Origin: Sphingobium jiangsuense
Lineage (GTDB): Bacteria; Pseudomonadota; Alphaproteobacteria; Sphingomonadales; Sphingomonadaceae
DNA: 64,000 nt
Reading direction: 5' to 3'
NCBI RefSeq assembly: GCF_014196495.1
Contig: NZ_JACIDT010000004.1
Span: 186,001 to 250,000 of the forward strand
Part shown: positions 56,345 through 64,000 of the stretch, piece after piece
Layout: each line of letters begins with the position of its first letter
Numbering within the stretch: the stretch's first letter is position 1
Made by a program: the position numbers and the translations under genes
The notes under the pieces: generated by a model
The model's database searches: none
What the model was told of the DNA's origin: nothing
What the model saw: the letters and a program-made list of their open reading frames with translations, nothing else

Positions 56345-57058
56345 ATGCGCTCCAAAATCTACCCCACCCCCTTTGCCGCGCTGGATGGTTTGCTGTTCGA
56401 CGGGATGACGATCATGTCGGGCGGCTTCGGTCTTTCGGGCAATCCGGAAAGCCTGATCCCCGAAATCCGCGCGTCGGGGGTGACGGGTCTCACCGTCATC
56501 TCCAACAATGCGGGGGCGGACGGCTTCGGCCTGTGGATGCTGCTGGAAAGCAGGCAGGTCAGGAAGATGATCGCCTCCTATGTGGGCGAGAACAGGCTGT
56601 TCGAGAGCCAGTATCTTTCCGGCGAGCTGGAGCTGGAACTGAACCCGCAGGGCACGCTGGCCGAGCGCATCCGCGCAGGCGGCGCGGGCATCCCGGCCTT
56701 CTACACCAGGACCGGCGTCGGCACCCTGGTCGCGGAGGGCAAGCCGGTGGAGCGCTTCGAGGGGGAGGAGTATGTGCGCGAGACCTGGCTGCGCGCCGAC
56801 CTCTCCATCATCAAGGCGTGGCGGGCGGACCCGGCGGGGAATCTGATGTTCCGCAAGACCGCGCGCAACTTCAACCCGGTCATGGCGACGGCAGGCAAGG
56901 TGACGGTGGCCGAGGTCGAGGAGATCGTGCCCGCAGGCGCGTTCGACCCCGACTGCATCCACACGCCCGGCATCTATGTCGACCGCATCGTGCTTTCGAC
57001 CATCAACGAGAAGCGGATCGAGAAGCTGACCACCCGGCCCAGGGAGACGCAGCCATGA
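56345..57058 (+). CDS. 3-oxoacid CoA-transferase, subunit A
   Basis: A 237-residue family I CoA-transferase alpha subunit. The CoA-binding motif FGLSGNPESLI near residue 28 and the TVISNNAG, GAGIPAFYTRTGVGT and HTPGIYVDRIV blocks are diagnostic. The holoenzyme moves CoA from succinyl-CoA or another donor to an oxo acid, but the catalytic Glu lies in subunit B, and the B gene here is truncated after about 30 family residues. The A chain is intact in length and sequence, so the loss of B may be recent. The start is ATG 56345, behind GGGG. Confidence 0.9.
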   Translation: MRSKIYPTPFAALDGLLFDGMTIMSGGFGLSGNPESLIPEIRASGVTGLTVISNNAGADGFGLWMLLESRQVRKMIASYVGENRLFESQYLSGELELELNPQGTLAERIRAGGAGIPAFYTRTGVGTLVAEGKPVERFEGEEYVRETWLRADLSIIKAWRADPAGNLMFRKTARNFNPVMATAGKVTVAEVEEIVPAGAFDPDCIHTPGIYVDRIVLSTINEKRIEKLTTRPRETQP

Positions 57059-57171
57059 GCTGGACCCGCGACCAGATGGCCGCCCGCGCCGCACAGCAAC
57101 TGCGCGACGGATATTATGTCAACCTCGGCATCGGCTCGCCAAGGTCTGGCGCTCATGGCGGATGGGTGTAA
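57055..57171 (+). pseudogene. 3-oxoacid CoA-transferase subunit B, truncated remnant
   Basis: Starts at ATG 57055, overlapping the subunit A stop by 4 bp (ATGA), as in intact operons. The first residues, RDQMAARAAQQLRDGYYVNLGIG, are a normal subunit B N-terminus. After about residue 28 the reading turns into unrelated SPRSGAHGGWV and stops at 57171. Subunit B is normally about 210-220 residues, and the catalytic Glu motif further in is missing. Similarity ends near 57138, and the adjacent DNA belongs to the 3' flank of the next, oppositely oriented gene, which suggests a deletion or rearrangement joined the two. Confidence 0.85.
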
Positions 57172-57177
57172 AGCCGC

Positions 57178-58047
57178 TCAGGCGGACAATTGCGCCGTCT
57201 TCGCCGACCATTGCCCGTCCTTCTCGAAATTGCGCAGATATTCGAACAGGCCGCGCGGAATGCGCTTCTTGCCCGGATCGTACCAGGGCAGGAGGTTGGC
57301 CAGCAGCGGCCCCAGAAAGGCGCGGCGGTTGAAGCGGTTGAACGCCTTTATGTCCTTGGCGAGCCGCGCCTTTTCCGCCGGGCTCATCCGCTGCATCTCG
57401 ATTTCGCGCATATATTTGACCGCCCTGGCGGAAAAGCCGCGCAGATGGACGATCGCGAACAGCAGCCCATAGATGCGGAAGAAATATCCGTTGAAGATCC
57501 GCCGCCAGAAACCCCGGCAATAAATGGCCTTGTAGAATTGGAAGCAGATCTCGCGATGCTCGAATTCCTCGGCCATGTGCCATTTCCAGAGCCGGATCGC
57601 CGCATTGTCGAGGCCGCCGATCATCTCGTCGCTCTTCTCGAACCATAGCTCGCCCGAAACAGCGCCCAGCGATTCGAAGCCGTCGGCATAGGCAAGGCAC
57701 CATTTCAGCGACTTGGTCCGCGCGAATTCCTCCAGATCGGCGGCAAGGCCCGCTTCCATGTCGGCAAGTTCGGGAAAGCCCGCGTCCACCATCATCCGGT
57801 TGAAGATGCGGTGCTGCCGGAAATGCTGGGATTCCTGCGCGATGAAATCCTTGGCGTCCTTGCGCAGCCAGTCATAGTCTTCCGGCAGCAGCGGCATGGC
57901 CTTCTGCAACAGCTTGATCAGCCACGGCTCGACCGGCGAAGGGATGATCGCGGTGGCGTTCCGATCCTGGCTGAACGCCATATTGTGCGACCAGTAGAAT
58001 TCGAAATCCGAAAAATCGAACTTCGGGAAACGGACGACCAGGCCCAT
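57178..58047 (-). CDS. metal-dependent hydrolase (DUF2236-unrelated, PF10118-type, di-iron-like motifs)
   Basis: A 289-residue mostly helical protein that I recognise as the family annotated 'predicted metal-dependent hydrolase' (PF10118). It has ferritin-like metal motifs: AQESQHFRQH (E-x2-H, about residues 70-79) and MAEEFEHRE (E-x2-H-x-E, about 166-174), suggesting a dinuclear metal centre. The C-terminal part is hydrophobic and basic (RIFNGYFFRIYGLLFAIVHLRG). The function is unknown; oxygenase chemistry is as plausible as hydrolysis given the motifs (inference). GGAGG seven bases before ATG 58047 supports the start. Its 3' end adjoins the broken CoA-transferase. Confidence 0.8.
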   Translation of the reverse strand: MGLVVRFPKFDFSDFEFYWSHNMAFSQDRNATAIIPSPVEPWLIKLLQKAMPLLPEDYDWLRKDAKDFIAQESQHFRQHRIFNRMMVDAGFPELADMEAGLAADLEEFARTKSLKWCLAYADGFESLGAVSGELWFEKSDEMIGGLDNAAIRLWKWHMAEEFEHREICFQFYKAIYCRGFWRRIFNGYFFRIYGLLFAIVHLRGFSARAVKYMREIEMQRMSPAEKARLAKDIKAFNRFNRRAFLGPLLANLLPWYDPGKKRIPRGLFEYLRNFEKDGQWSAKTAQLSA

Positions 58048-58170
58048 GACATATCCTCCAGAAACTGCTTTTCCCTGAGATAATCGGAGGGGCTACAGGG
58101 TGCCAAGAAGCAACAGATTAAGGGCTGACCTAATTCGCGCCGCAGCACCGAAGCCGGGGCGAGAACGCGA

Positions 58171-59070
58171 TCAGGGGATCAGCACGACCTTGCCGCCAAG
58201 GCCGCCTTGCTCGACCAGATGATGCGCCTGCGCGGCGTCCCTCAGCGGCAGCTGCCGCGCGACCGGCACCTCTATCGCGCCCGCCGCGACGATCGCCGCC
58301 AGATGCGCGCACTGCCCGCCATCGGGCCGCACCGAGAAGAATTCCGGCGCGGCGGGAAGCCCCTGCGGCGGGATGGGAGTGGTCGCGACCGTCAGCAGCC
58401 TTCCGCCGGGATGAAGGCGGCGGCACAATCGCCCGACCTCCTCCCCTCCCACCGTGTCGATAACATGGTCGAAGGCCGGACCGGGCCAGTCCTGCTCCCC
58501 CACTATCAGCGCCTCGTCGGCGCCCAGCTGCAGCGCCTCCCCGCACTGCGCCGCGCGCACGGCGGCCACCACTCGCGCGCCGGCCCGCTTCAACTCATGC
58601 AGGGCGAAGCGCCCGACCGAGCCGAGCGTCCCGGTCAGCAGCACAAGCTGTCCCGGCGCGGGCGCCAGCGCCTCCACCAGTTGCAGGCCGGTCAGTCCCG
58701 CCGTCGGGATCGCCGCCGCGGTCGGATAATCGAGGCCATCGGGAATGGGCGCGGCCTGATCGGCGGGAAGGACGGCATAGTCGGCATAGCCGCCCTTGCG
58801 GATCGGATCGAGCATGCCAAAAACGCGGGTGCCCGGCGCAAATCCCGCGCCGCCGATCACCTCCCCGGCGATGTCGTAACCCAATATATGGGGGAAGGAT
58901 ATCGGCGCGAAGGACGCGAACAGGCCCGCCCGCCATTTGACGTCCGCCGGATTGACGGCGGCGGCATGGACGCGGACCAGCACCTCCCCCGGCCTGATGT
59001 CCGGCATCGGCACGGCTGTCGGCTTGAGGATGGACGGATCGCCATAGTCCTCGATAAGAATCGCCTGCAT
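58171..59070 (-). CDS. NADP-dependent oxidoreductase (zinc-independent quinone oxidoreductase-like MDR)
   Basis: A 299-residue medium-chain dehydrogenase/reductase. GroES-like part with MQAILIEDYGDPSILKP and VNPADVKWRAGLF; LGYDIAGEV; Rossmann part with LLTGTLGSVGRFALHELKRAG near residue 145. No zinc ligands are seen. ATG 59070 follows GGGAGGAAGGG; the longer reading to 59130 adds residues unlike the family. It lies 35 bp after the FadH-like flavoenzyme on the same strand and probably reduces an activated double bond or a quinone in the same pathway. It is distinct from the enzyme at 12004. Confidence 0.88.
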   Translation of the reverse strand: MQAILIEDYGDPSILKPTAVPMPDIRPGEVLVRVHAAAVNPADVKWRAGLFASFAPISFPHILGYDIAGEVIGGAGFAPGTRVFGMLDPIRKGGYADYAVLPADQAAPIPDGLDYPTAAAIPTAGLTGLQLVEALAPAPGQLVLLTGTLGSVGRFALHELKRAGARVVAAVRAAQCGEALQLGADEALIVGEQDWPGPAFDHVIDTVGGEEVGRLCRRLHPGGRLLTVATTPIPPQGLPAAPEFFSVRPDGGQCAHLAAIVAAGAIEVPVARQLPLRDAAQAHHLVEQGGLGGKVVLIP

Positions 59071-59105
59071 CCCTTCCTCCCCTTCTTCCTTCCCACGAGC
59101 TGGCG

Positions 59106-61094
59106 TCAGCACGCCAGCGGCTCCGGGCAAAGCAGCAGGCGCCGCAGATGATGCACCGCGCGATAGGCATCGCGTACCGCCTCGCCGATCCGCGCGACCT
59201 CGACCGCATCGCCGATGCTGATCGTCGCAAAATCGCTGCCGCGCAGTTCGTCCGCCAATGTCGTGTCGGCGACCAGCCCATGGGCCAGCAGCACGGCGGC
59301 GGCAGGCTGCACCTCGCTCGTCCCGTCATGCGAAAGCAGCACATGATCGCCGTCGATCGCCATCAGCACCCTTTTGTCCTTGATGCGGATCGCCTCATTC
59401 GCGCCGATGCGTTGCAGCAATTGCATCCGGTAAAGCGGCTCCGCATTGCGGGCGAGGAAACAGGCATCGGACCGGGTGGCGATCACCACCTTATGCCCCT
59501 GTTTTGCGAGGAATTCGGCGGTTTCCGTGCCTGTCTCCCCGCCGCCATAGATAAGGATGGGACAAGCCTCGCTTGACGCAGGCAGGTCGATATCGCCGAG
59601 CAACGCCTGATAGGCGGGGGCCACCGGCAGATTGCCGCTGCGTTCCAGTTCCAGCGGCGCCATGCGGGAACCATTGGCCAGCACCAGCGCATCGGGCGCG
59701 AGCGAGCGCACCAGCGCCGCGTCGACATGGACGCCGGTGTGGATCTCCACCCCGCTCTTCTCGATACGGCGCTGGAGGAAGTCATTGTACCAGAACAGCT
59801 TTTCCTTGTTGGGCGGCGTGGCGGAAGTAAGGAGATTGCCGCCCAATGTCGCCCGCCGCTCATAAAGGGAGACGGAAAAACCCGCCTGATCGAGCATCAG
59901 CGCGGCGGCCATGCCTCCGGGCCCGGCACCGACCACCACCGCGCGGCGCCCTTTGCCGAACGCCCCGATCGGCGGATCGGTCTCATGGCCGCAGCGAGGA
60001 TTTTCGGCGCAGCCGACGCCCCGGTTCGCGCCCGTCTCCCTGATGCACCAGTTGCAGGAGGTGCAGGGCCGGATATCGGCGGCATCGCCCCGCTGCGCCT
60101 TGATCGGCCACATCGGATCGGCCAGCAGCGCGCGACCGAGCGACACGCAATCGGTGTCGCCATCGGCGATCGCCTGCTCGGCCTTGTCGGGCCAGCGCAT
60201 CACGCCCGCGCAGATGACCGGCTTGCCGGTGGCGGCGCGGATGCGGCGCGCCATCGGCAGGCGCCAGCCTTCGGGCACCGACATCGGCTCCACGATCACG
60301 TCCACCCGGTCGAGCGAGCCGCAGGAGATATCGATCGCATCGACCCCGGCCTCGCACAGGCGCGGCGCGATCCGCTCCGCATCCTCGACCGTCAGGCCGC
60401 CGTCGAGGAAATCCGCGACCGACATGCGGTACAGCAGCGCGCGGCCACCCAGCCGGGCCTTGACCGCCTTCACCACCTCCAGCGGAAAGCGCAGACGCCG
60501 CTCGAAATCCCCGCCCCATGCGTCCCCGCGCCGGTTGACCAGCGGAGAGAGGAATTGCTGCAACAGATAGCCATGCGCGCCGTGCAGCATCACCGCGTCA
60601 TAGCCCGACGCCACCGCCAGCCCGGCCGCATGGGCATAGCTGGCGATGATGCGATGGATTTCCTCCTCCTCCAGCGCGCGCGGCACGGTATCGAGATAGG
60701 GGCTGCGCAGCGGCACCGCGCTCGGCGCGACGGGCGTGCGCCCGATCACGCTTTCCCGCGACTGGCGGCCCGCATGGGAAAGCTGGATGCAGGCCTTAGC
60801 CCCCGCGCCCTTGATCGCGTCCACCAGCTTGCCATGGCCCGAACGGTAGCGTTCATTGTCCAGCCGCAGCTGCGGCGCCATCGAGCTGAAGCCGTCCGTG
60901 CCGTCGACGCAGGTGAATTCGACGACGACGAGGCCCGTACCGCCCAGCGCCCGTTCGCGATAATAGGCGATCTGTTCCGGGCTGACCGATCCGTCCGCAT
61001 GGCCGAGATGACTTTCCATCGGCGCCATGACCAGACGGTTCCGAAGGCGCAACGGGCCGATCTGAATGGGCTGAAACAAATGGGGATAGGCCAT
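59106..61094 (-). CDS. NADH:flavin oxidoreductase / 2,4-dienoyl-CoA reductase-like (FadH family)
   Basis: A 662-residue three-part flavoenzyme. The N-terminal OYE-type FMN barrel (LFQPIQIGPLRLRNRLVMAPM; HGAHGYLLQQFLSP with the His-x-x-His-type substrate region) is followed by a [4Fe-4S] site (CTSC-x2-C, then Cys about 11 residues later near residue 350) and a C-terminal NAD(P)H/FAD half (VVVGAGPGGMAAALML; ILIYGGGETGTETAEFLA). Relatives reduce 2,4-dienoyl-CoA, bile-acid enones or similar alkenes. Two ATGs lie six bases apart; 61094 is chosen because AGAGG is six bases upstream. It is divergent from a LysR gene that probably regulates it. Confidence 0.92.
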   Translation of the reverse strand: MAYPHLFQPIQIGPLRLRNRLVMAPMESHLGHADGSVSPEQIAYYRERALGGTGLVVVEFTCVDGTDGFSSMAPQLRLDNERYRSGHGKLVDAIKGAGAKACIQLSHAGRQSRESVIGRTPVAPSAVPLRSPYLDTVPRALEEEEIHRIIASYAHAAGLAVASGYDAVMLHGAHGYLLQQFLSPLVNRRGDAWGGDFERRLRFPLEVVKAVKARLGGRALLYRMSVADFLDGGLTVEDAERIAPRLCEAGVDAIDISCGSLDRVDVIVEPMSVPEGWRLPMARRIRAATGKPVICAGVMRWPDKAEQAIADGDTDCVSLGRALLADPMWPIKAQRGDAADIRPCTSCNWCIRETGANRGVGCAENPRCGHETDPPIGAFGKGRRAVVVGAGPGGMAAALMLDQAGFSVSLYERRATLGGNLLTSATPPNKEKLFWYNDFLQRRIEKSGVEIHTGVHVDAALVRSLAPDALVLANGSRMAPLELERSGNLPVAPAYQALLGDIDLPASSEACPILIYGGGETGTETAEFLAKQGHKVVIATRSDACFLARNAEPLYRMQLLQRIGANEAIRIKDKRVLMAIDGDHVLLSHDGTSEVQPAAAVLLAHGLVADTTLADELRGSDFATISIGDAVEVARIGEAVRDAYRAVHHLRRLLLCPEPLAC

Positions 61095-61142
61095 GGTCAT
61101 CCTCTGCTTTCTCTTTCAGGGATCATAGCCTTTTTCCAACGG

Positions 61143-61191
61143 CGAATAATTATCCTAGAATATAAAATATTCTTCTTTATTGCCGAATAAT
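61143..61191. promoter_or_regulatory. direct repeats and palindrome between FadH-like and LysR genes
   Basis: CGAATAAT occurs at 61143-61150 and again at 61184-61191, 41 bp apart (about four helical turns). Between them, GAATAT-AAA-ATATTC (61158-61172) is a perfect 15-bp inverted repeat. The set lies in the 98-bp divergent promoter and looks like the binding region of the LysR protein encoded at 61193. Confidence 0.55.
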
Positions 61192-61192
61192 C

Positions 61193-62095
61193 ATGGATCG
61201 ATTGACCGGATTCGAGGTGTTCGTCGCCATCGTCGACAGCGGCGGGTTCAGCCGCGCGGCGGAACGGCTGGGCATGTCCCCGGCGATGATCTCCACCCAT
61301 CTCGCGCGGCTGGAGGACCGGCTGGGCGCCCGGCTCATCGATCGCACCACGCGCCGTTTCGCCCTGACGCTGGAGGGGCATCGCTTCCTTCAGGACGCCC
61401 GCTCGATCCTCGATGCGGTGGCGGAAGCGGAAGGGGCCATTCGCGGCGGCTCCGCGGGGCCGCGCGGGCTGGTGATGATCGACACGCCCGGCGCCATCGG
61501 CCTGCGCTTCCTGCTGCCCGCGATACCGGGGCTGCGCCAGCGCTATCCCGATGTGGCGATCGACCTGAGCTTCAGCGAGCGCAGCATGGTGTTCCGGCCC
61601 GAAGGGTTCGACATCATGATCCGGGTGGGCGATCCGCCGGAAGGACGGGGCCGCATCCTGCCGCTGGGCACCACGCGCTTCGTGCAGGTCGCCTCGCCCG
61701 CCTATCTGGCGCGGAAAGGCACGCCCCGCACCCCTGAGGAACTGCCGGATCACGAGATGATCGTCCATGCGACGGCGGAGCGGCCTTTGGGGCAGAAATG
61801 GCGCTTCTGGAAAGACGGGACGACGCATTGGCTCCGCCCGGCGGCGGTCGCGGCGTTCAACCATGGCGACGCGATCACCGCCGCCGCCGTTTCCGGCGTC
61901 GGCATCGCGCAGACGCTGGAAATGCTGGTGGCGCCCGAAATCGCGGCCGGCCAGCTGGTGCCGCTGCTGGAAGACTGGAACGACAATCCGGTCAAGGTGC
62001 AGTTGTTCGTACCGGAGGACCGGGCCAGACGCCATGCGGTAATGGCCGTGGCGCATTATCTTGCCGATCATGTGAACTGGCCGCCCGGCGCCTAA
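61193..62095 (+). CDS. LysR family transcriptional regulator
   Basis: A 300-residue LysR-type regulator. The N-terminal winged helix-turn-helix (FVAIVDSGGFSRAAERLGMS and ISTHLARLEDRLGARLIDR, about residues 10-55) is followed by a periplasmic-binding-protein-like effector domain (PRGLVMIDTPGAIGLRFLLP). It is divergent from the FadH-like flavoenzyme with 98 bp between, the standard arrangement for LysR control of a neighbouring gene, and the spacer holds direct repeats and a palindrome. It is convergent with the SDR ending at 62110. Confidence 0.92.
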   Translation: MDRLTGFEVFVAIVDSGGFSRAAERLGMSPAMISTHLARLEDRLGARLIDRTTRRFALTLEGHRFLQDARSILDAVAEAEGAIRGGSAGPRGLVMIDTPGAIGLRFLLPAIPGLRQRYPDVAIDLSFSERSMVFRPEGFDIMIRVGDPPEGRGRILPLGTTRFVQVASPAYLARKGTPRTPEELPDHEMIVHATAERPLGQKWRFWKDGTTHWLRPAAVAAFNHGDAITAAAVSGVGIAQTLEMLVAPEIAAGQLVPLLEDWNDNPVKVQLFVPEDRARRHAVMAVAHYLADHVNWPPGA

Positions 62096-62109
62096 TCCTG
62101 CCCAGCCGG

Positions 62110-63084
62110 TCAGATTACCTGCTGACGCCGCGCGGCCTGCGCGACGGCGGTGAACTCGTCATAGACGGTCATCGGCTCATGATAATGGCTCATGTCGCCG
62201 ATCCGGTCGAAATGGGCGGCGATGTCCTCGACCGAAGGCGGCGTCGGTCCCATCGGCGCGACCCAGCCATCGGCGGCGCAGATGCGCACCCGCGCATAGC
62301 GGCCGCTGTTGGCGCTGTAGATGCCGTGCGTGGCCGTGCACCGCTCGCTCACCAGATAGACGGCCAGCGGCGTGTTGAAGGGCACGGTGACCCGGTCCGC
62401 GCTGGCGGCATAATCCGCGCCCGCCACCGCCTGCGCAAAGGCCGGTATCTCCATGAAGCCGTCGTTCATCTCGTCGGCCAGCCGGGACTGGGCGGTGGGC
62501 ATCAGCAGGTTGGAGGTGATGCCATAGGCCGATCCCTCGATCGCGACCACATGGCTCAGCCCCATCAGCCCGCCCTTGGCCGCCGCATAATTGGCCTGCC
62601 ACGCATGGCCGAACATGGCGGAGGCGGAGCCGGTGAAGAGGAAGCGGCCATAGCCATTCCTCCGCATCGCCCGATAGGCGGGCTGGGCAACGTAGAAAGC
62701 CCCTTTCAGATGCACGTCGATGATCGCGTCGATCTCTCCGTCCGACAGGTCCTCGAACCGGTTGTTGCGCAGGAAACCGGCATTGTTGATGCAGATATCC
62801 ACCTTGCCGAACGCATCGAGCGCGGTCTGCACGATGCTTTCCCCGCCCGCGCGGGTCGAGACGCTGTCATGGCTGGCGACCGCCTCGCCGCCTTCGTCGC
62901 GTATCTGCTGCACCACCAGATCGGCGGCGCTGTGCGAGGCGCCCTGCCCCGATCCGCTGCCGCCCAGATCGTTGACCACCACCCGTGCCCCCCGCCGCGC
63001 CAGTTCGAGCGCATAGTCCCTGCCCAGCCCGTTGCCCGCGCCGGTGACGATGGCGACCCGCCCGTCGAAACCGATATCCGTCAT
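62110..63084 (-). CDS. SDR family oxidoreductase (MFE-2/17-beta-HSD4-like hydroxyacyl-CoA dehydrogenase)
   Basis: A 324-residue SDR, longer than the usual 250 because of a C-terminal extension (ADGWVAPMGPTPPSVEDIAAHFDRI). It has TGAGNGLG near residue 15, VNDLGG after beta-2, NNAG near 100 and NYAAAK near 165, the pattern of the hydroxyacyl-CoA dehydrogenase part of peroxisomal multifunctional enzyme 2 and related bacterial proteins. It would oxidise a 3-hydroxyacyl-CoA with NAD+. GGGAGGACAGGCAT precedes ATG 63084. It is cotranscribed with the SDR upstream, 50 bp away. Confidence 0.9.
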   Translation of the reverse strand: MTDIGFDGRVAIVTGAGNGLGRDYALELARRGARVVVNDLGGSGSGQGASHSAADLVVQQIRDEGGEAVASHDSVSTRAGGESIVQTALDAFGKVDICINNAGFLRNNRFEDLSDGEIDAIIDVHLKGAFYVAQPAYRAMRRNGYGRFLFTGSASAMFGHAWQANYAAAKGGLMGLSHVVAIEGSAYGITSNLLMPTAQSRLADEMNDGFMEIPAFAQAVAGADYAASADRVTVPFNTPLAVYLVSERCTATHGIYSANSGRYARVRICAADGWVAPMGPTPPSVEDIAAHFDRIGDMSHYHEPMTVYDEFTAVAQAARRQQVI

Positions 63085-63134
63085 ATGCCTGTCCTCCCTG
63101 AAAACCCAAATCCCTGCGAAAAGCCCCTGAGGCC

Positions 63135-63926
63135 CTAATTGATGCTCTGCACCTGCCCGCCATCGACCCTGACATTCGCCCCGGTCATGTAACCGGAGGC
63201 GGGGCTGGCGATCATGCAGGCGATATGGGCGATCTCCTCCACCCGTCCCGCCCGGCCGACGGCGACGGGCGTGATCTCCCGCGCCATGCGCCGCTCCGCC
63301 TCCTCCAGCGATATGTCGCCCCAGCCCAGCGTGTGGCGAGCGCCCGTGAGCCATGCCGCGACCGCAGGCGTCAGCACCATGCCGGGGCTGATGCTGTTGG
63401 CGGTGACGCCGCAGGGGCCGAGCGCCTTCGCCAGGCTGACCGTCATGTTGAGCATCGCCGCCTTGGCCGCGCCGTAATCGGGGCCGAGCGCGATCGGCTG
63501 CGTCGCGGCGGCGCTGGCGATGTTGATGATGCGGCCCCAGCCCGCCTGCTTCATCGCGGGCAGCAGGCGGCGGATCATCCGCGCGGCGGCGATGACGTTC
63601 AGCTGGTAGGTGCCGATCCAGCCCGCCTCGTCCACCTCGGTCCAGCCCATCGCCGATGTGCCGGCGGCCCCGCCCGCATTGTTGACCAATATGTCGACCG
63701 CGCCCGCCGCTTGCGCCACCGCGTCCGCGCCGGCATCGGTCGCCAGATCGCCGATGGCCACGCCCGTCGCGCCGATTTCCCGCGCGACGGCCTCGCTGCG
63801 CGCGCGGTCGCGCCCGTGCACGATCACCGCGCAGCCTTCGGCGGCGAGCATCCGGGCGATGCCTTCGCCGATGCCCGAACTGCTCCCCGTCACCAGCGCC
63901 CTTTTGCCCGCAAGCTTCAGATCCAT
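63135..63926 (-). CDS. SDR family oxidoreductase
   Basis: A 263-residue classical SDR: TGSSSGIG near residue 14, NNAGG near 85, Ser in INIASAAA and YGAAK near 150, and the C-terminal NVRVDGGQVQS. The motif HGRDRAR after beta-2 with Arg residues suggests NADP(H) (inference). It starts at ATG 63926, 4 bp after the stop of the partial gene at the window edge, so all three minus-strand genes here are probably one operon. The substrate is unknown. Confidence 0.9.
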   Translation of the reverse strand: MDLKLAGKRALVTGSSSGIGEGIARMLAAEGCAVIVHGRDRARSEAVAREIGATGVAIGDLATDAGADAVAQAAGAVDILVNNAGGAAGTSAMGWTEVDEAGWIGTYQLNVIAAARMIRRLLPAMKQAGWGRIINIASAAATQPIALGPDYGAAKAAMLNMTVSLAKALGPCGVTANSISPGMVLTPAVAAWLTGARHTLGWGDISLEEAERRMAREITPVAVGRAGRVEEIAHIACMIASPASGYMTGANVRVDGGQVQSIN

Positions 63927-63930
63927 CGCC

Positions 63931-64000
63931 CTATCCTTTCACCACATGCTCGATCGCCGTGATCGTCGCATGGCTGGCCACGAATTCCGCGACGTCCGCG
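63931..64000 (-). CDS. C-terminal end of an unidentified protein (5' part outside window)
   Basis: The last 22 codons of a minus-strand gene entering from the right edge, ending ADVAEFVASHATITAIEHVVKG before a TAG at 63931-63933. The piece is too short to assign to a family. Its stop lies 4 bp from the start of the SDR at 63926, so it is upstream in the same operon. Confidence 0.6.
   Translation of the reverse strand, partial: ADVAEFVASHATITAIEHVVKG

Noticed and set aside
57130..57180. Insertion sequence end at the truncated CoA-transferase
   Set aside because: No terminal inverted repeats, target duplication or transposase fragment is visible; a simple deletion or inversion junction is enough to explain it.
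58116..58121. GATTAA upstream of the metal-dependent hydrolase gene
   Set aside because: The other half of the site is missing (AGAAGC), so it does not fit the motif.

Overview
The window is a strongly GC-rich stretch of bacterial chromosome, packed with catabolic genes and their regulators. The style of the genes points to a sphingomonad-type alphaproteobacterium (inference): four large TonB-dependent receptors, several with a DIVVTAQRR-type TonB box, a PQQ quinohemoprotein dehydrogenase, a P450cam-like P450 and many CoA-pathway enzymes. I saw no rRNA or tRNA genes, insertion sequences, CRISPR arrays or phage genes.

Layout. 1-4.6 kb (minus): a partial lipase/esterase, an SDR, a PQQ/heme alcohol dehydrogenase and a FecR-like transmembrane regulator. 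4.9-8.2 kb: a signal-transducing TonB receptor (with STN domain) and a convergent TetR regulator. 8.4-15.9 kb: aldehyde dehydrogenase, epoxide hydrolase, crotonase, quinone oxidoreductase, a DUF2889 protein, a phosphotransferase and a GST, ending in a strong terminator. 16.1-21.2 kb (plus): D-aminoacylase-type amidohydrolase, TonB receptor, AraC regulator. 21.3-29.3 kb (minus): LuxE-like acyl-protein synthetase, LuxC-like acyl reductase, TonB receptor, a second AraC regulator and an MFS transporter, all on one strand. 29.6-38 kb: [2Fe-2S] ferredoxin, a second ALDH, an NDP-forming acyl-CoA synthetase, an unusual thiolase-like/crotonase fusion, an SDR and an aldo/keto reductase. 38.2-41.3 kb: TonB receptor and SDR. 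41.3-45.7 kb (minus): four acyl-CoA dehydrogenase-family genes in tandem. 45.9-51.5 kb (plus): DUF35 protein, thiolase-like protein, acyl-CoA ligase, GMC oxidoreductase, IclR regulator. 51.6-56.1 kb: crotonase, P450, two overlapping TetR genes, Rieske oxygenase. 56.3-58.0 kb: CoA-transferase A with a truncated B, and a di-iron-like metal hydrolase. 58.2-64 kb: quinone oxidoreductase, a FadH-like flavoenzyme, a LysR regulator, two SDRs and a gene fragment.

How the genes may work together (inference). TonB receptors and the MFS protein import a hydrophobic compound. P450, Rieske oxygenase, epoxide hydrolase, PQQ dehydrogenase, GMC enzyme and aldehyde dehydrogenases functionalise and oxidise it. 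Two CoA ligases of different chemistry activate the acids. Two apparent two-subunit acyl-CoA dehydrogenases, several crotonases, SDRs and two Cys-less thiolase-fold proteins then shorten the chain. The two-subunit dehydrogenases and the DUF35/thiolase pair resemble the logic of bacterial sterol side-chain degradation, so a bulky, polycyclic or branched substrate is plausible, but the sequence does not name it. The LuxE/LuxC pair runs the other way, from acid to aldehyde, and is the most surprising part.

Regulation appears layered: three TetR, two AraC, one IclR, one LysR and one FecR protein. Two recurring DNA motifs suggest two regulons: a GATTAA-centred site upstream of genes between 4.6 and 38 kb, and a duplicated TTATCG element in the divergent promoters at 45.7 and 56.2 kb.
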